NCBI GenBank assembly: GCA_035533335.1
Contig: DATLUC010000016.1
Span: 1-8,087, forward strand
DNA from: DATKSS01 sp035533335
GTDB lineage: Bacteria; Chloroflexota; Dormibacteria; Dormibacterales; Dormibacteraceae
Length of the DNA: 8,087 bases
Direction: 5' to 3'
Shown: positions 1 to 5,417 of the stretch, piece by piece
Numbering within the stretch: the stretch's first letter is position 1
Layout: each line of letters opens with the position of its first letter
Made by a program: the position numbers and the translations under genes
The notes under the pieces: model-generated
Told to the model about the DNA's origin: nothing
Databases searched by the model: none
What the model saw: the letters and a program-made list of their open reading frames with translations, nothing else

Positions 1-92
1 TCCAGCGGCTCGATGTCGAACTTGCCGTAGTTCGCGCTCGTCTCGAGCTTGCGGACCTTCGGGGTCACTGTCATCTGGGTGTCAATTGCCAA
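1..92 (-). CDS. rpoA: RNA polymerase alpha subunit, N-terminal fragment (cut by window edge)
   Basis: Only the first codons are in the window. Reading from the ATG at 74, the peptide contains the alpha-subunit N-terminal motif YGKFDIEPL, which opens the dimerisation domain that seeds core RNA polymerase assembly. Its place directly after rpsD matches the alpha operon. I chose the TTG at 92-90, in frame six codons before the ATG. A clear GGAGG Shine-Dalgarno lies at 109-105, 12 nt before the TTG but 30 nt before the ATG, and an in-frame TAA at 104-102 excludes anything longer. The ATG at 74 remains a real alternative because the family is variable before this motif. Identity is secure; the start is uncertain. 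Confidence 0.88.
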   Translation of the reverse strand, partial: MAIDTQMTVTPKVRKLETSANYGKFDIEPL

Positions 93-104
93 CTTGGGTG
101 TTTA

Positions 105-109
105 CCTCC
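105..109 (-). promoter_or_regulatory. Shine-Dalgarno GGAGG for rpoA
   Basis: GGAGG on the minus strand lies in the 23-nt gap between the rpsD stop and the TTG start of rpoA. It is 12 nt from the TTG and 30 nt from the downstream ATG, so it favours the TTG start. No terminator-like hairpin is present in this gap. Confidence 0.6.
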
Positions 110-115
110 GTCCCT

Positions 116-736
116 TTACCGAGAGTAGAACTCGACGATCAGCTGTTCCTCGACCCCGGTCTCCATTTCGTGGCGATCCGGGCGGGCGAGGACTTTCGCG
201 GACTTGTCGTCGGCGTTGAAAGAAAGCCATGAAGGCACCGGCCTGACCTTGGACGACTCCAGCGCGACGTCGGTGACGGCATTGGCCGGCTTGACCTTCA
301 GCTCGTCTCCGGGCTTCAACTGGTACGACGGCACGTTGACCGTCTTGCCGTTGACCTCGAAGTGCCGGTGGCTCACCAGCTGCCGTGCCTGCTTGCGCGA
401 AGCGCCGAGGCCCAGCCGGTAGACGACGTTGTCCAGCCGCAGCTCGAGGTGCCGGAGCAGGTTGATACCGGTCACGCCGGGCTCGTCCGTCGCCAGGTTG
501 AAGTAGATCCGGAACTGCTTCTCGAGCAAGCCGTAGATGCGGCGAGCCTTCTGCTTCGCGCGGAGCTGCAGGCCGTAGTCGGACGTCTTGCGCTTGCGGG
601 CCTGGCCGTGCATGCCGGGCGCGAACGCGCGTCGCTCGATGGCGCACTTGGGCGTGTAGCAGCGCTCTCCCTTGAGGTAGAGCTTGGCGCCCTCACGACG
701 GCAGAACCGGCAAACCGGGCCGCTGTAATTGGCCAT
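116..736 (-). CDS. rpsD: 30S ribosomal protein S4 (zinc-binding C+ form)
   Basis: This 206-residue protein is a primary 16S rRNA-binding protein that nucleates assembly of the 30S body; in many bacteria S4 also represses its own operon. The N-terminus carries Cys9, Cys12, Cys26 and Cys31 (CX2C-X13-CX4-C) in the context GPVCRFCRREGAKLYLKGER, the same pattern as the zinc-binding S4 of Thermus. The conserved SDYGLQLRAKQKARRIYG region follows. The S4 RNA-binding domain covers roughly residues 95-160 (LELRLDNVVYRLGL, SRKQARQLV), and the protein ends with the typical EQLIVEFYSR. The ATG abuts the rpsK stop (TAG then ATG, no gap) and has GGAGG nine bases upstream inside rpsK. Placement between rpsK and rpoA is the standard alpha-operon arrangement. 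Confidence 0.98.
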   Translation of the reverse strand: MANYSGPVCRFCRREGAKLYLKGERCYTPKCAIERRAFAPGMHGQARKRKTSDYGLQLRAKQKARRIYGLLEKQFRIYFNLATDEPGVTGINLLRHLELRLDNVVYRLGLGASRKQARQLVSHRHFEVNGKTVNVPSYQLKPGDELKVKPANAVTDVALESSKVRPVPSWLSFNADDKSAKVLARPDRHEMETGVEEQLIVEFYSR

Positions 737-1129
737 CTACACGCGCCTCCGCTTCGGCGGGCGGCACCCGTTGTGCGGGATCGGCGTCACGTCCGTGATG
801 GCGCTGACCTCCAGGCCCGTCGCCTGCAGCGAGCGGATGGCCGCCTCGCGGCCCGCGCCCGGCCCCCGTACGAAGACCTCGATCGAGCGCATGCCATGCT
901 CCAGCGCCTTCTTGGCGGTGGTCTCGGCGGTCTGCTGCGCCGCGAACGGGGTCGACTTCCGGCTGCCCTTGAAGCCCTGAGCGCCGGCCGAGCCCCACGA
1001 GATGACGTTCCCGTCGAGATCGGTGATCGAGATGATCGTGTTGTTGAACGTGCTCTGGACGTGAGCCTGGCCGTTGACCACGTTCTTGCGCTCGCGGCGC
1101 CGTGTGCGGACGACTTTCTTCTTGGCCAT
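737..1129 (-). CDS. rpsK: 30S ribosomal protein S11
   Basis: S11 (130 residues, the usual length) sits on the 30S platform and helps shape the mRNA exit region and E site. Family signatures are clear: a basic start MAKKKVVRTRRRERKNV, then HVQSTFNNTIISITDLDGN, WGSAGAQGFKGSRKSTPFAA, and the conserved C-terminus ITDVTPIPHNGCRPPKRRRV. The ATG at 1129 shares one base with the rpsM stop (TAATG), so initiation is probably coupled to S13 termination. The gene ends immediately before the rpsD start. Nothing unusual is seen in length or composition. Confidence 0.98.
   Translation of the reverse strand: MAKKKVVRTRRRERKNVVNGQAHVQSTFNNTIISITDLDGNVISWGSAGAQGFKGSRKSTPFAAQQTAETTAKKALEHGMRSIEVFVRGPGAGREAAIRSLQATGLEVSAITDVTPIPHNGCRPPKRRRV
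746..750 (-). promoter_or_regulatory. Shine-Dalgarno GGAGG for rpsD, inside rpsK
   Basis: GGAGG lies within the last codons of rpsK, with a 9-nt spacer to the rpsD ATG at 736. It fixes the rpsD start and shows that the signal is embedded in the upstream coding sequence. Confidence 0.65.
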
Positions 1130-1527
1130 TACTTGCCCGCCTTGACCTTCTTCTTGCCGGCGACCGCGCGCTTGGGACCGCGGCGACCGCGTGCATTGGT
1201 GCGGGTGCGCTGGCCGCGCACGGGCAGTCCGCGGCGGTGACGGGAACCGCGGTACGAGCCGATCTCGGTGAGGCGCTTGATGTTCATAGCGACCTCGCGC
1301 CGGAGATCACCCTCGATGAGCACGTCTTTCGCGGTGGCCATGCGGTCGATGATCTGGCGCAGCCGCCCTACCTCTTCCTCGCTCAGGTCCTTGGTACGGG
1401 TGTCTGGGCTCAGGTTCGCCATCTTGACGAGCTTGGCGGCAGTGGTGTTCCCGATGCCGTGGATGTACGTCAGAGAGATCACGACCCGCTTCTGCGGGGG
1501 TATGTCTACGCCGGCGATTCTCGCCAT
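1129..1527 (-). CDS. rpsM: 30S ribosomal protein S13
   Basis: S13 lies in the head of the 30S subunit, contacts the P-site tRNA and forms bridges to the 50S subunit. The 132-residue product starts MARIAGVDIPPQKRVVISL and has the helix-two-turns-helix signature TYIHGIGNTTAAKLV near residues 21-35. The conserved REVAMNIKRL and SYRGSRHRRGLPVRGQRT follow, then a basic tail (TRTNARGRRGPKR...KKKVKAGK) a few residues longer than average. The ATG at 1527 lies 8 nt after the rpmJ stop, with a GGGAG-type ribosome binding site just upstream. The TAA stop overlaps the rpsK ATG by one base. Confidence 0.98.
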   Translation of the reverse strand: MARIAGVDIPPQKRVVISLTYIHGIGNTTAAKLVKMANLSPDTRTKDLSEEEVGRLRQIIDRMATAKDVLIEGDLRREVAMNIKRLTEIGSYRGSRHRRGLPVRGQRTRTNARGRRGPKRAVAGKKKVKAGK

Positions 1528-1535
1528 TTAACTCC

Positions 1536-1652
1536 CTAGCCCTGCCTTTGCTTGTGCTTCGGCGTCTTGGAGCAGATGACGCGCACCACCCCGTTCCGCT
1601 TGATCACCTTGCAGCTCGGACACATCTTTTTGACCGACGGACGTACCTTCAT
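1536..1652 (-). CDS. rpmJ: 50S ribosomal protein L36 (zinc-binding)
   Basis: This 38-residue ORF reads MKVRPSVKKMCPSCKVIK... and ends PKHKQRQG, the diagnostic sequence of L36, the smallest 50S protein, which binds 23S rRNA. Zinc ligands Cys11, Cys14, Cys27 and His33 are all present, so this is the ancestral zinc-binding form rather than the Cys-free paralogue some genomes carry for zinc starvation. The ATG at 1652 overlaps the infA TGA stop by four bases (ATGA). An infA-rpmJ-rpsM neighbourhood is typical of Gram-positive bacteria and their relatives. Confidence 0.97.
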   Translation of the reverse strand: MKVRPSVKKMCPSCKVIKRNGVVRVICSKTPKHKQRQG

Positions 1653-1882
1653 CTCCAAATCTCTCTAATTCGCCCGCGCGATCGGTCGCTGCTCGCAAGC
1701 TCGACCCCCACCTTGTCGCCGGCTAAAAGCCGGGTGAAGTGGGTGCCGGCGCGATCGGCGACGTGGGCGAGGACTTTGGCCCCGTTCTCGAGCTCAACCC
1801 GGTAGACGCCGTTGGGAAGAGGCTCCACCACGACCCCCTTCACGAGCGGGGGGCGTTGGGGCACGAACGACGATTGTACCAA
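1649..1882 (-). CDS. infA: Translation initiation factor IF-1
   Basis: IF-1 is a single OB-fold protein that binds the 30S A site during initiation and works with IF-2 and IF-3. The core motifs are present: VVVEPLPNGVYRVELENG, KVLAHVADRAGTHFTRLL, AGDKVGVELASSDRSRGRI. The C-terminus is REIWR rather than the more common YRYK-like ending. There is no ATG before the core. I chose the TTG at 1882-1880 (77 residues) because a perfect GGAGG lies 8 nt upstream. The in-frame GTG at 1864 would give 71 residues, nearer the family's ~72, but has no Shine-Dalgarno. The gene starts 29 nt after the map stop, and its own stop overlaps rpmJ (ATGA). Confidence 0.93.
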   Translation of the reverse strand: MVQSSFVPQRPPLVKGVVVEPLPNGVYRVELENGAKVLAHVADRAGTHFTRLLAGDKVGVELASSDRSRGRIREIWR

Positions 1883-1890
1883 AGGGAGTG

Positions 1891-1895
1891 CCTCC
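1891..1895 (-). promoter_or_regulatory. Shine-Dalgarno GGAGG deciding the infA TTG start
   Basis: GGAGG on the minus strand lies in the 29-nt map-infA gap, with an 8-nt spacer to the TTG at 1882. This ideal spacing is the main reason to prefer the TTG over the GTG at 1864. Confidence 0.6.
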
Positions 1896-1911
1896 ACGGC
1901 TGTGGCGTGTC

Positions 1912-2694
1912 TCAGGCCCTCACCGAGTCCCTGGTCTCCGAGGGCGACAGTGAGGAGGTCAGCACGATCGGGCCCTTGTCGGTGATGGCCACGGTGTGCT
2001 CGAAATAGGCCGAAAGGGAGCCGTCGGCGGTGCAGATCGTCCATCCGTCGGGCTTCATGTAGACCTCGTGGGAACCGGCGTTGACCATGGGCTCGATCGC
2101 CAAAGTCATCCCCGGCTTCAGCCGGGGCGGGGTGCCCGGGGTGCCGAAGTTGGGGACCTGGGGGTCCTCGTGCATCTGGCGGCCGATCCCGTGGCCCACG
2201 AACTGGCGGATGACCGAGAACCCGGCCGCCTCGACGTGGCGCTGGATGGCCGCCGAAACATCGCCCAGGTAGCCGCCGGGACGCGCTTTGTCGATCCCGA
2301 CGTAAAGGGCCTCCTCGGTCACCTTGAGGAGGCGGGCCGCCTCCAGGGTGATCTTGCCGACCCCCACCGTGATGCCGACGTCGGCCCAGAAACCCTCGAG
2401 GACCAGGCCCAGGTCGAGGCTGACGAGGTCGCCCTCGGCGACCTTGCGGTTGCCTGGGATTCCGTGGACAGCCTCATCGTTGATCGACACGCAGATCGAG
2501 CGGGGGAACCCGTGGTAGCCGAGAAAGCCCGGAGTGGCGCCGCCCTCGCGGATCAGCCGGTCGGCGATGCGGTCGAGCTCGATCGTCTTGACCCCGGGCT
2601 GGCATGCTTCCTTGAGCGGAGGCAGGACGGACGCGAGCAGGCTGCCCGCCCGGGCCATGAGGTCGATCTCGTGTGCTGTCTTGAGGTTGATCAT
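1912..2694 (-). CDS. map: Methionine aminopeptidase, type I
   Basis: This cytosolic di-metal peptidase removes the initiator Met from nascent proteins at the ribosome exit. The 260-residue protein has the pita-bread fold motifs with all five metal ligands in order: Asp94 and Asp105 (SLDLGLVLEGFWADVGITV, 11 apart as in E. coli Asp97/Asp108), His168 (FVGHGIGRQMHE), Glu201 (LAIEPM) and Glu232 (FEHTVAIT). The substrate-site His77 lies in NDEAVHGIP. There is no N-terminal zinc-finger or SH3-type extension, so it is the short bacterial form. The start ATG overlaps the adk stop (ATGA) and has no recognisable Shine-Dalgarno, so it probably depends on reinitiation by ribosomes finishing adk. The last ~20 residues are unconserved. 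Confidence 0.97.
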   Translation of the reverse strand: MINLKTAHEIDLMARAGSLLASVLPPLKEACQPGVKTIELDRIADRLIREGGATPGFLGYHGFPRSICVSINDEAVHGIPGNRKVAEGDLVSLDLGLVLEGFWADVGITVGVGKITLEAARLLKVTEEALYVGIDKARPGGYLGDVSAAIQRHVEAAGFSVIRQFVGHGIGRQMHEDPQVPNFGTPGTPPRLKPGMTLAIEPMVNAGSHEVYMKPDGWTICTADGSLSAYFEHTVAITDKGPIVLTSSLSPSETRDSVRA

Positions 2695-3428
2695 GCTTTT
2701 TGTGCTTTTGGTGTCGTGGTTCCCGGGTGGTCTTCCCCACCCCCGGGCTTCGCCGCGGACCTCCCCGCCAGCGGGGAAACGACCTTCCCGTTCCCCACGA
2801 GTGGTGAAGCGACAGCGGCGAGCACCTGGCGGCTTATTTCCTCGATTGTGCCCCTTCCGTCGATCTCGGAAACCAGGCCTGCCCCGCGGTAGTGGTCCAG
2901 CACCGGGACGGTCTTGTGGAGGTAGACCTCGATCCGCGGCTTGACCGCCTCGGCCTTGTCATCCTCGCGCTGCACCAGCGCGCCGCCGTCCGCCTCGCAT
3001 TTCGCGGTCGCGGGGGGGTAGGTGCGCTGGCAGAGCGGACAGACCAGGCGGCCTGAAAGGCGGCGCAGCAGCTCGTCAGTCTCGACCTTGAGGTAGATGA
3101 CCCGGTCCAGGGGCCTGCCGAGCGTGTGCATCAGGCTGTCGAGGGCCTTGGCCTGAGGGACGGTCCGTGGGAAGCCGTCCATGATGAAGCCCCGCGCGCA
3201 GTCGGGCTGCCGCAGGCGGTTGCGGATCATGGCGATCATGATGTCGTCGGAGACGTACTGCCCCGCGGCCAGGATCGGCTGGGCCTGGCGGCCCAGCGGG
3301 GTGCCGGCCTGGATCTCGGCCCGCAGCATGTCGCCCGTCGCCACGTGGGTGATGCCGAAGTGGGTGCGCAGCATGTTGGCCTGGGTGCCTTTGCCGCTGC
3401 CGGGCGCGCCGTAGAGCAGGAGATTCAC
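2691..3428 (-). CDS. adk: Adenylate kinase with zinc-type LID and repeat-encoded C-terminal tail
   Basis: Adk catalyses ATP + AMP = 2 ADP in the cytosol. The P-loop is GAPGSGKGT (residues 7-15), the AMP-binding TGDMLR starts at 31, and DGFPRT is at 84-89. The LID holds Cys130, Cys133, Cys144 and Asp147, a CX2C...CX2D zinc site like that of Gram-positive enzymes but with only ten residues between the Cys pair and Cys144. LID arginines lie in LSGRL and QREDD. The start is GTG at 3428; no good Shine-Dalgarno is present, but the stop of a 16-codon ORF overlaps this GTG. The core ends near residue 207. Residues 208-245 form a Gly/Pro/Ala-rich tail encoded by palindromic repeats related to one in rplO. 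The stop overlaps the map start. Confidence 0.97.
   Translation of the reverse strand: MNLLLYGAPGSGKGTQANMLRTHFGITHVATGDMLRAEIQAGTPLGRQAQPILAAGQYVSDDIMIAMIRNRLRQPDCARGFIMDGFPRTVPQAKALDSLMHTLGRPLDRVIYLKVETDELLRRLSGRLVCPLCQRTYPPATAKCEADGGALVQREDDKAEAVKPRIEVYLHKTVPVLDHYRGAGLVSEIDGRGTIEEISRQVLAAVASPLVGNGKVVSPLAGRSAAKPGGGEDHPGTTTPKAQKA
2728..2777 (-). repeat. GC-rich palindromic repeat, copy within adk
   Basis: A 50-nt unit lies inside the 3' end of adk. On the minus strand it begins with a tight hairpin, CCCCGC-TG-GCGGGG, continues through GTCCGCGGCGAAGCC and ends in GGGGTGGGGAAGA. It aligns without gaps to 4853-4902 in rplO, with about 40 of 50 bases identical by hand count. Both copies are read in the same frame: SPLAGRSAAKPGGGED here and APQAGKSATKPRGGEE in L15. 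Confidence 0.75.
2791..2811 (-). repeat. Degenerate half-copy of the palindromic repeat in adk
   Basis: On the minus strand the sequence is CGCTTCACCACTCGTGGGGAA, an imperfect inverted repeat (one mismatch in the six-base stem). It closely resembles CGCTTCCCCGCTCGCGGGG at the secY-adk junction and encodes SPLVG, parallel to the SPLAG of the adjacent full copy. I infer a decayed or partial copy next to 2728-2777. Confidence 0.45.
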
Positions 3429-3475
3429 GGTTGAGTCGCCCCATCCCCCGCGAGCGGGGAAGCGGAGGCGCTCAT
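3425..3475 (-). other. Possible 16-codon coupling ORF between secY and adk
   Basis: A short ORF reads MSASASPLAGDGATQP. Its ATG (3475-3473) overlaps the secY TGA as ATGA, and its own TGA (3427-3425) overlaps the adk GTG as GTGA. It therefore bridges exactly the 43-nt gap and would deliver terminating ribosomes onto an adk start that lacks a good Shine-Dalgarno. Its middle is a copy of the palindromic repeat, in the same SPLAG frame as the adk tail. The peptide probably has no function of its own; the arrangement may be chance or a relic of a longer reading frame. Confidence 0.35.
3432..3465 (-). repeat. Short palindromic repeat copy in the secY-adk gap
   Basis: On the minus strand the hairpin CCCCGC-TC-GCGGGG (3459-3446) is followed by GATGGGGCGACTCA. 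The hairpin matches those in adk and rplO in architecture (six-base stem, two-base loop). The following TGGGGCGACTCA (3443-3432) is identical to a 12-mer in the rpsH-rplF gap. Compared with the 50-nt copies it lacks the middle GTCCGCG...GAAGCC part. There is no U-run, so it does not look like an intrinsic terminator. Confidence 0.7.
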
Positions 3476-4803
3476 GTGATGAAGCCGCGGTATTGCCGCA
3501 TCACCAGCTGCGTTTGCAGCTGCTTCATGGTGTCGAGCGCGACGCCGACCACGATGAGTATGGCGGTGCCTCCGAGGTACATTTGCTGCGTGTTGATGCC
3601 GGAGATGGCCGAGGTCGCGATGGGCAGGACCACGGTGATGAAACCCAAAAAGCAGGCGCCTGCGAATGTTACCCGGTTCATGACCGCGGCGAGGTAGTCC
3701 GCGGTCGGGCGTCCTGGACGGATTCCGGGGATGAAGCTCGAATAGCGTTTCAGGTTGTCGGCCACGTCGTTCACCTCGAACGTGATGGCCGTATAGAAAT
3801 AGGTGAACCCGAACGTGAACGCGAAATAGAGGGAGTTGTAGGTGATCGCCATAGGCAGGTTCGACGTCGTGGGAACGAAGTTCCCCCTTATCCAGGCCGC
3901 CGCCTTGTAGTACCACGTGCTCGGCGGCGCGCCGGTGAAGTAGTTGGCCACGATGGTCGGCAGGAACATCACCGAGATCGCAAAGATGATCGGGATGACG
4001 CCAGCGTGGTTCACGCGCAATGGCAGGAAGCTCGCGCGGCTCTGCACCTGCTTCAGGCCGACGGTGCGCTGCGCGGACTGGATCGGGATCTTCCTCACCG
4101 CCTGCTGCACCTCGATGATCACCGCGGTCATGGCGAGCGCGATGATCCCGAAGATGATGAAGGGCACGTAGTCGGCCAGCCCGCCGCCGGTGCCGCGGGC
4201 GCTGAACACGGCCGCGATGCCCTGGGGGCCACGGCCGATGATGCCGGCGAAGATGATCAGCGACACGCCGTTGCCGATTCCATACTCGGTGATCAGCTCG
4301 CCAAACCACATCAGCACCACCGTTCCGGCCGTCAGGACCAGGATGATCTGCAGGCGCTGGAACCAGTCCAGCGTGCCCAGGATCTGCGGGGTCGTGTTCT
4401 GGAAAAGGACGGTGAAGCCGTATGCCTGGCCCGCGCCGAGCGCGACCGTCAGGTAGCGGCTCCAGCGCGTGATCCGGCGCCGCCCGGCCTCACCCTCCTT
4501 GGAGATCTCCTTGATGCGTTCGGAGATCACCGTCATCAGCTGCATGATGATCGTGGCGTTGATGTAGGGGTTCATGCCCATGGCCACGATGCTGAATCGC
4601 GACAGGCCGCCGCCCGAGAACAGGTCGAGCAGGCCGAGCAAGGCCTGGGAGTTGAAGAGCTGGGCCAGGGCCGCCTGGCTCGCACCCGGGACGGCGATGT
4701 TGGCGAAGACCCGGAAGATCACCAGGATCCCGCCGGTGAACAGGATCTTGTTGCGGAGCTCGGGCAGACGGATGGCGTTGACCAGAGCTTCGAGGAGGTT
4801 CAT
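3472..4803 (-). CDS. secY: Preprotein translocase channel subunit SecY
   Basis: SecY is the pore of the SecYEG translocon in the cytoplasmic membrane, exporting and inserting proteins with SecA or the ribosome. The 443-residue product has the expected hydrophobic pattern for ten membrane spans. Conserved landmarks are the first span with ILFTGGILVIFRVFANIAVPG (20-40), the plug and second span (LDLFSGGGLSRFSIVAMGMNPY), GEAGRRRITRW (104-114), ITEYGIGNGVSLIIFAGI (171-188), PLRVNHAGVIPIIFA (261-275), IPGIRPGRPTADYL (358-371) and the last span to the tail LDTMKQLQTQLVMRQYRGF. The ATG at 4803 follows the rplO stop by 3 nt with only a weak GAG-type binding site, so it is probably coupled to rplO. 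Length and motifs are ordinary. Confidence 0.99.
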   Translation of the reverse strand: MNLLEALVNAIRLPELRNKILFTGGILVIFRVFANIAVPGASQAALAQLFNSQALLGLLDLFSGGGLSRFSIVAMGMNPYINATIIMQLMTVISERIKEISKEGEAGRRRITRWSRYLTVALGAGQAYGFTVLFQNTTPQILGTLDWFQRLQIILVLTAGTVVLMWFGELITEYGIGNGVSLIIFAGIIGRGPQGIAAVFSARGTGGGLADYVPFIIFGIIALAMTAVIIEVQQAVRKIPIQSAQRTVGLKQVQSRASFLPLRVNHAGVIPIIFAISVMFLPTIVANYFTGAPPSTWYYKAAAWIRGNFVPTTSNLPMAITYNSLYFAFTFGFTYFYTAITFEVNDVADNLKRYSSFIPGIRPGRPTADYLAAVMNRVTFAGACFLGFITVVLPIATSAISGINTQQMYLGGTAILIVVGVALDTMKQLQTQLVMRQYRGFIT

Positions 4804-4806
4804 TTG

Positions 4807-5415
4807 CTACTCGTTGTCGGGAGAGGCGCTCTCCGTCGGCGTGGTGGCAGTCTGCTCCTCCCCACCCCGCGGCTTGGTCGCGGACTTCCCCGCTTGCGGG
4901 GCGGTGGCGGCCTCGGCTGCAGGGAGAGGCTTGGGGGCCTTGGCGGCGGTGCGCCTGGGGCCGATCTTGCGAGGTTCGCCGAGGACCTTGACGCTGCCGC
5001 CCCGGGCTTCGATCGCCTCGCGCGCGCTGGAGCTGAAGGCGTGCGCCTCGACGGTCAGCTGGCGCTTCAGCTCGCCGGTGCCCAGCACCTTGACCTCTTC
5101 TCCGGGCCGGACCAGGCCCGCCTCGGCCAGGGCCTCGGCGTCGACCGTGGTGCCGTTTTCGAACCGGCTCAGCTTCGACAGGTTGACCACCGCGTAGACC
5201 TTCTTGAACGGGTTCTTGAAACCGGGCAGCTTGGGTAGGCGCTGCGAGAGCGGCATCTGGCCTCCCTCGAAGCCCAGGCGAAAGCCTTCGCTGCGCGCGT
5301 TCTGGCCCTTCTGGCCACGCCCGGACGTCTTGCCTCGGCCCGAGCCGGTGCCGCGACCGATGCGGTCCGGCCTGCGGTGCGCGCCCTTGGCCGGCTTGAG
5401 GTCGTGGAGCTGCAT
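4807..5415 (-). CDS. rplO: 50S ribosomal protein L15 with long C-terminal tail
   Basis: L15 is a 23S rRNA-binding assembly protein of the large subunit. Residues 1-150 carry the family features: MQLHDLKPAKGA, the Gly/Arg-rich loop IGRGTGSGRGKTSGRGQKGQ (19-38), GFEGGQMPLSQRLPKLPGF (48-66), and a C-terminal domain ending in ARGGSVKVLGEP. The family is normally about 145-150 residues; this one has 202. The extra ~50 residues (PRRTAAKAPKPLPAAEAA... to SASPDNE) are low-complexity. Within them, residues 171-188 are encoded by a palindromic repeat also found in the adk tail. The ATG at 5415 follows the rpmD stop by 2 nt, with GAGG 9 nt upstream. The gene sits directly upstream of secY, as in nearly all bacteria. 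Confidence 0.98.
   Translation of the reverse strand: MQLHDLKPAKGAHRRPDRIGRGTGSGRGKTSGRGQKGQNARSEGFRLGFEGGQMPLSQRLPKLPGFKNPFKKVYAVVNLSKLSRFENGTTVDAEALAEAGLVRPGEEVKVLGTGELKRQLTVEAHAFSSSAREAIEARGGSVKVLGEPRKIGPRRTAAKAPKPLPAAEAATAPQAGKSATKPRGGEEQTATTPTESASPDNE
4853..4902 (-). repeat. GC-rich palindromic repeat, copy within rplO
   Basis: This 50-nt unit lies near the 3' end of rplO. On the minus strand it starts with the hairpin half-sites CCCCGC-AA-GCGGGG, followed by GTCCGCGACCAAGCCGCGG, a second potential stem (CCGCG/CGCGG), and GGGTGGGGAGGA. It aligns with 2728-2777 in adk over its full length. It adds codons in frame (APQAGKSATKPRGGEE) within the unconserved tail of L15. Confidence 0.75.
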
Positions 5416-5417
5416 AG

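Noticed and set aside
80..85. TTGACA, a consensus -35 hexamer just before the rpoA ATG
   Set aside because: No -10-like hexamer is found 16-18 nt downstream, and it lies in or next to coding sequence. Treated as chance.
1718..1732. Small inverted repeat ccggct-aaa-agccgg inside infA
   Set aside because: It falls in the conserved RLLAGDKV coding region and is followed by more coding sequence, not a U-run. It is not a terminator.
2110..2127. Perfect inverted repeat ccccggct-tc-agccgggg inside map
   Set aside because: It resembles the repeat-family hairpins but encodes the conserved RLKPGM segment of methionine aminopeptidase and lacks the flanking TGGGG part, so it is most likely incidental.
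1996..2892. Long plus-strand open frame opposite map and adk
   Set aside because: Also a GC-driven antisense shadow; both minus-strand genes have full catalytic motifs, and the plus-strand product resembles nothing.
3432..3465. Secondary structure between secY and adk as a rho-independent terminator
   Set aside because: The hairpin is GC-rich but followed by GATGGGGCGACTC, not a U-tract, and downstream genes are tightly linked. It fits the repeat family better.
3493..5238. Very long plus-strand open frame opposite secY and rplO
   Set aside because: It is the antisense shadow of two clearly conserved genes in GC-rich DNA, where stop codons are rare. Its translation is Arg/His/Asp-rich without recognisable domains.
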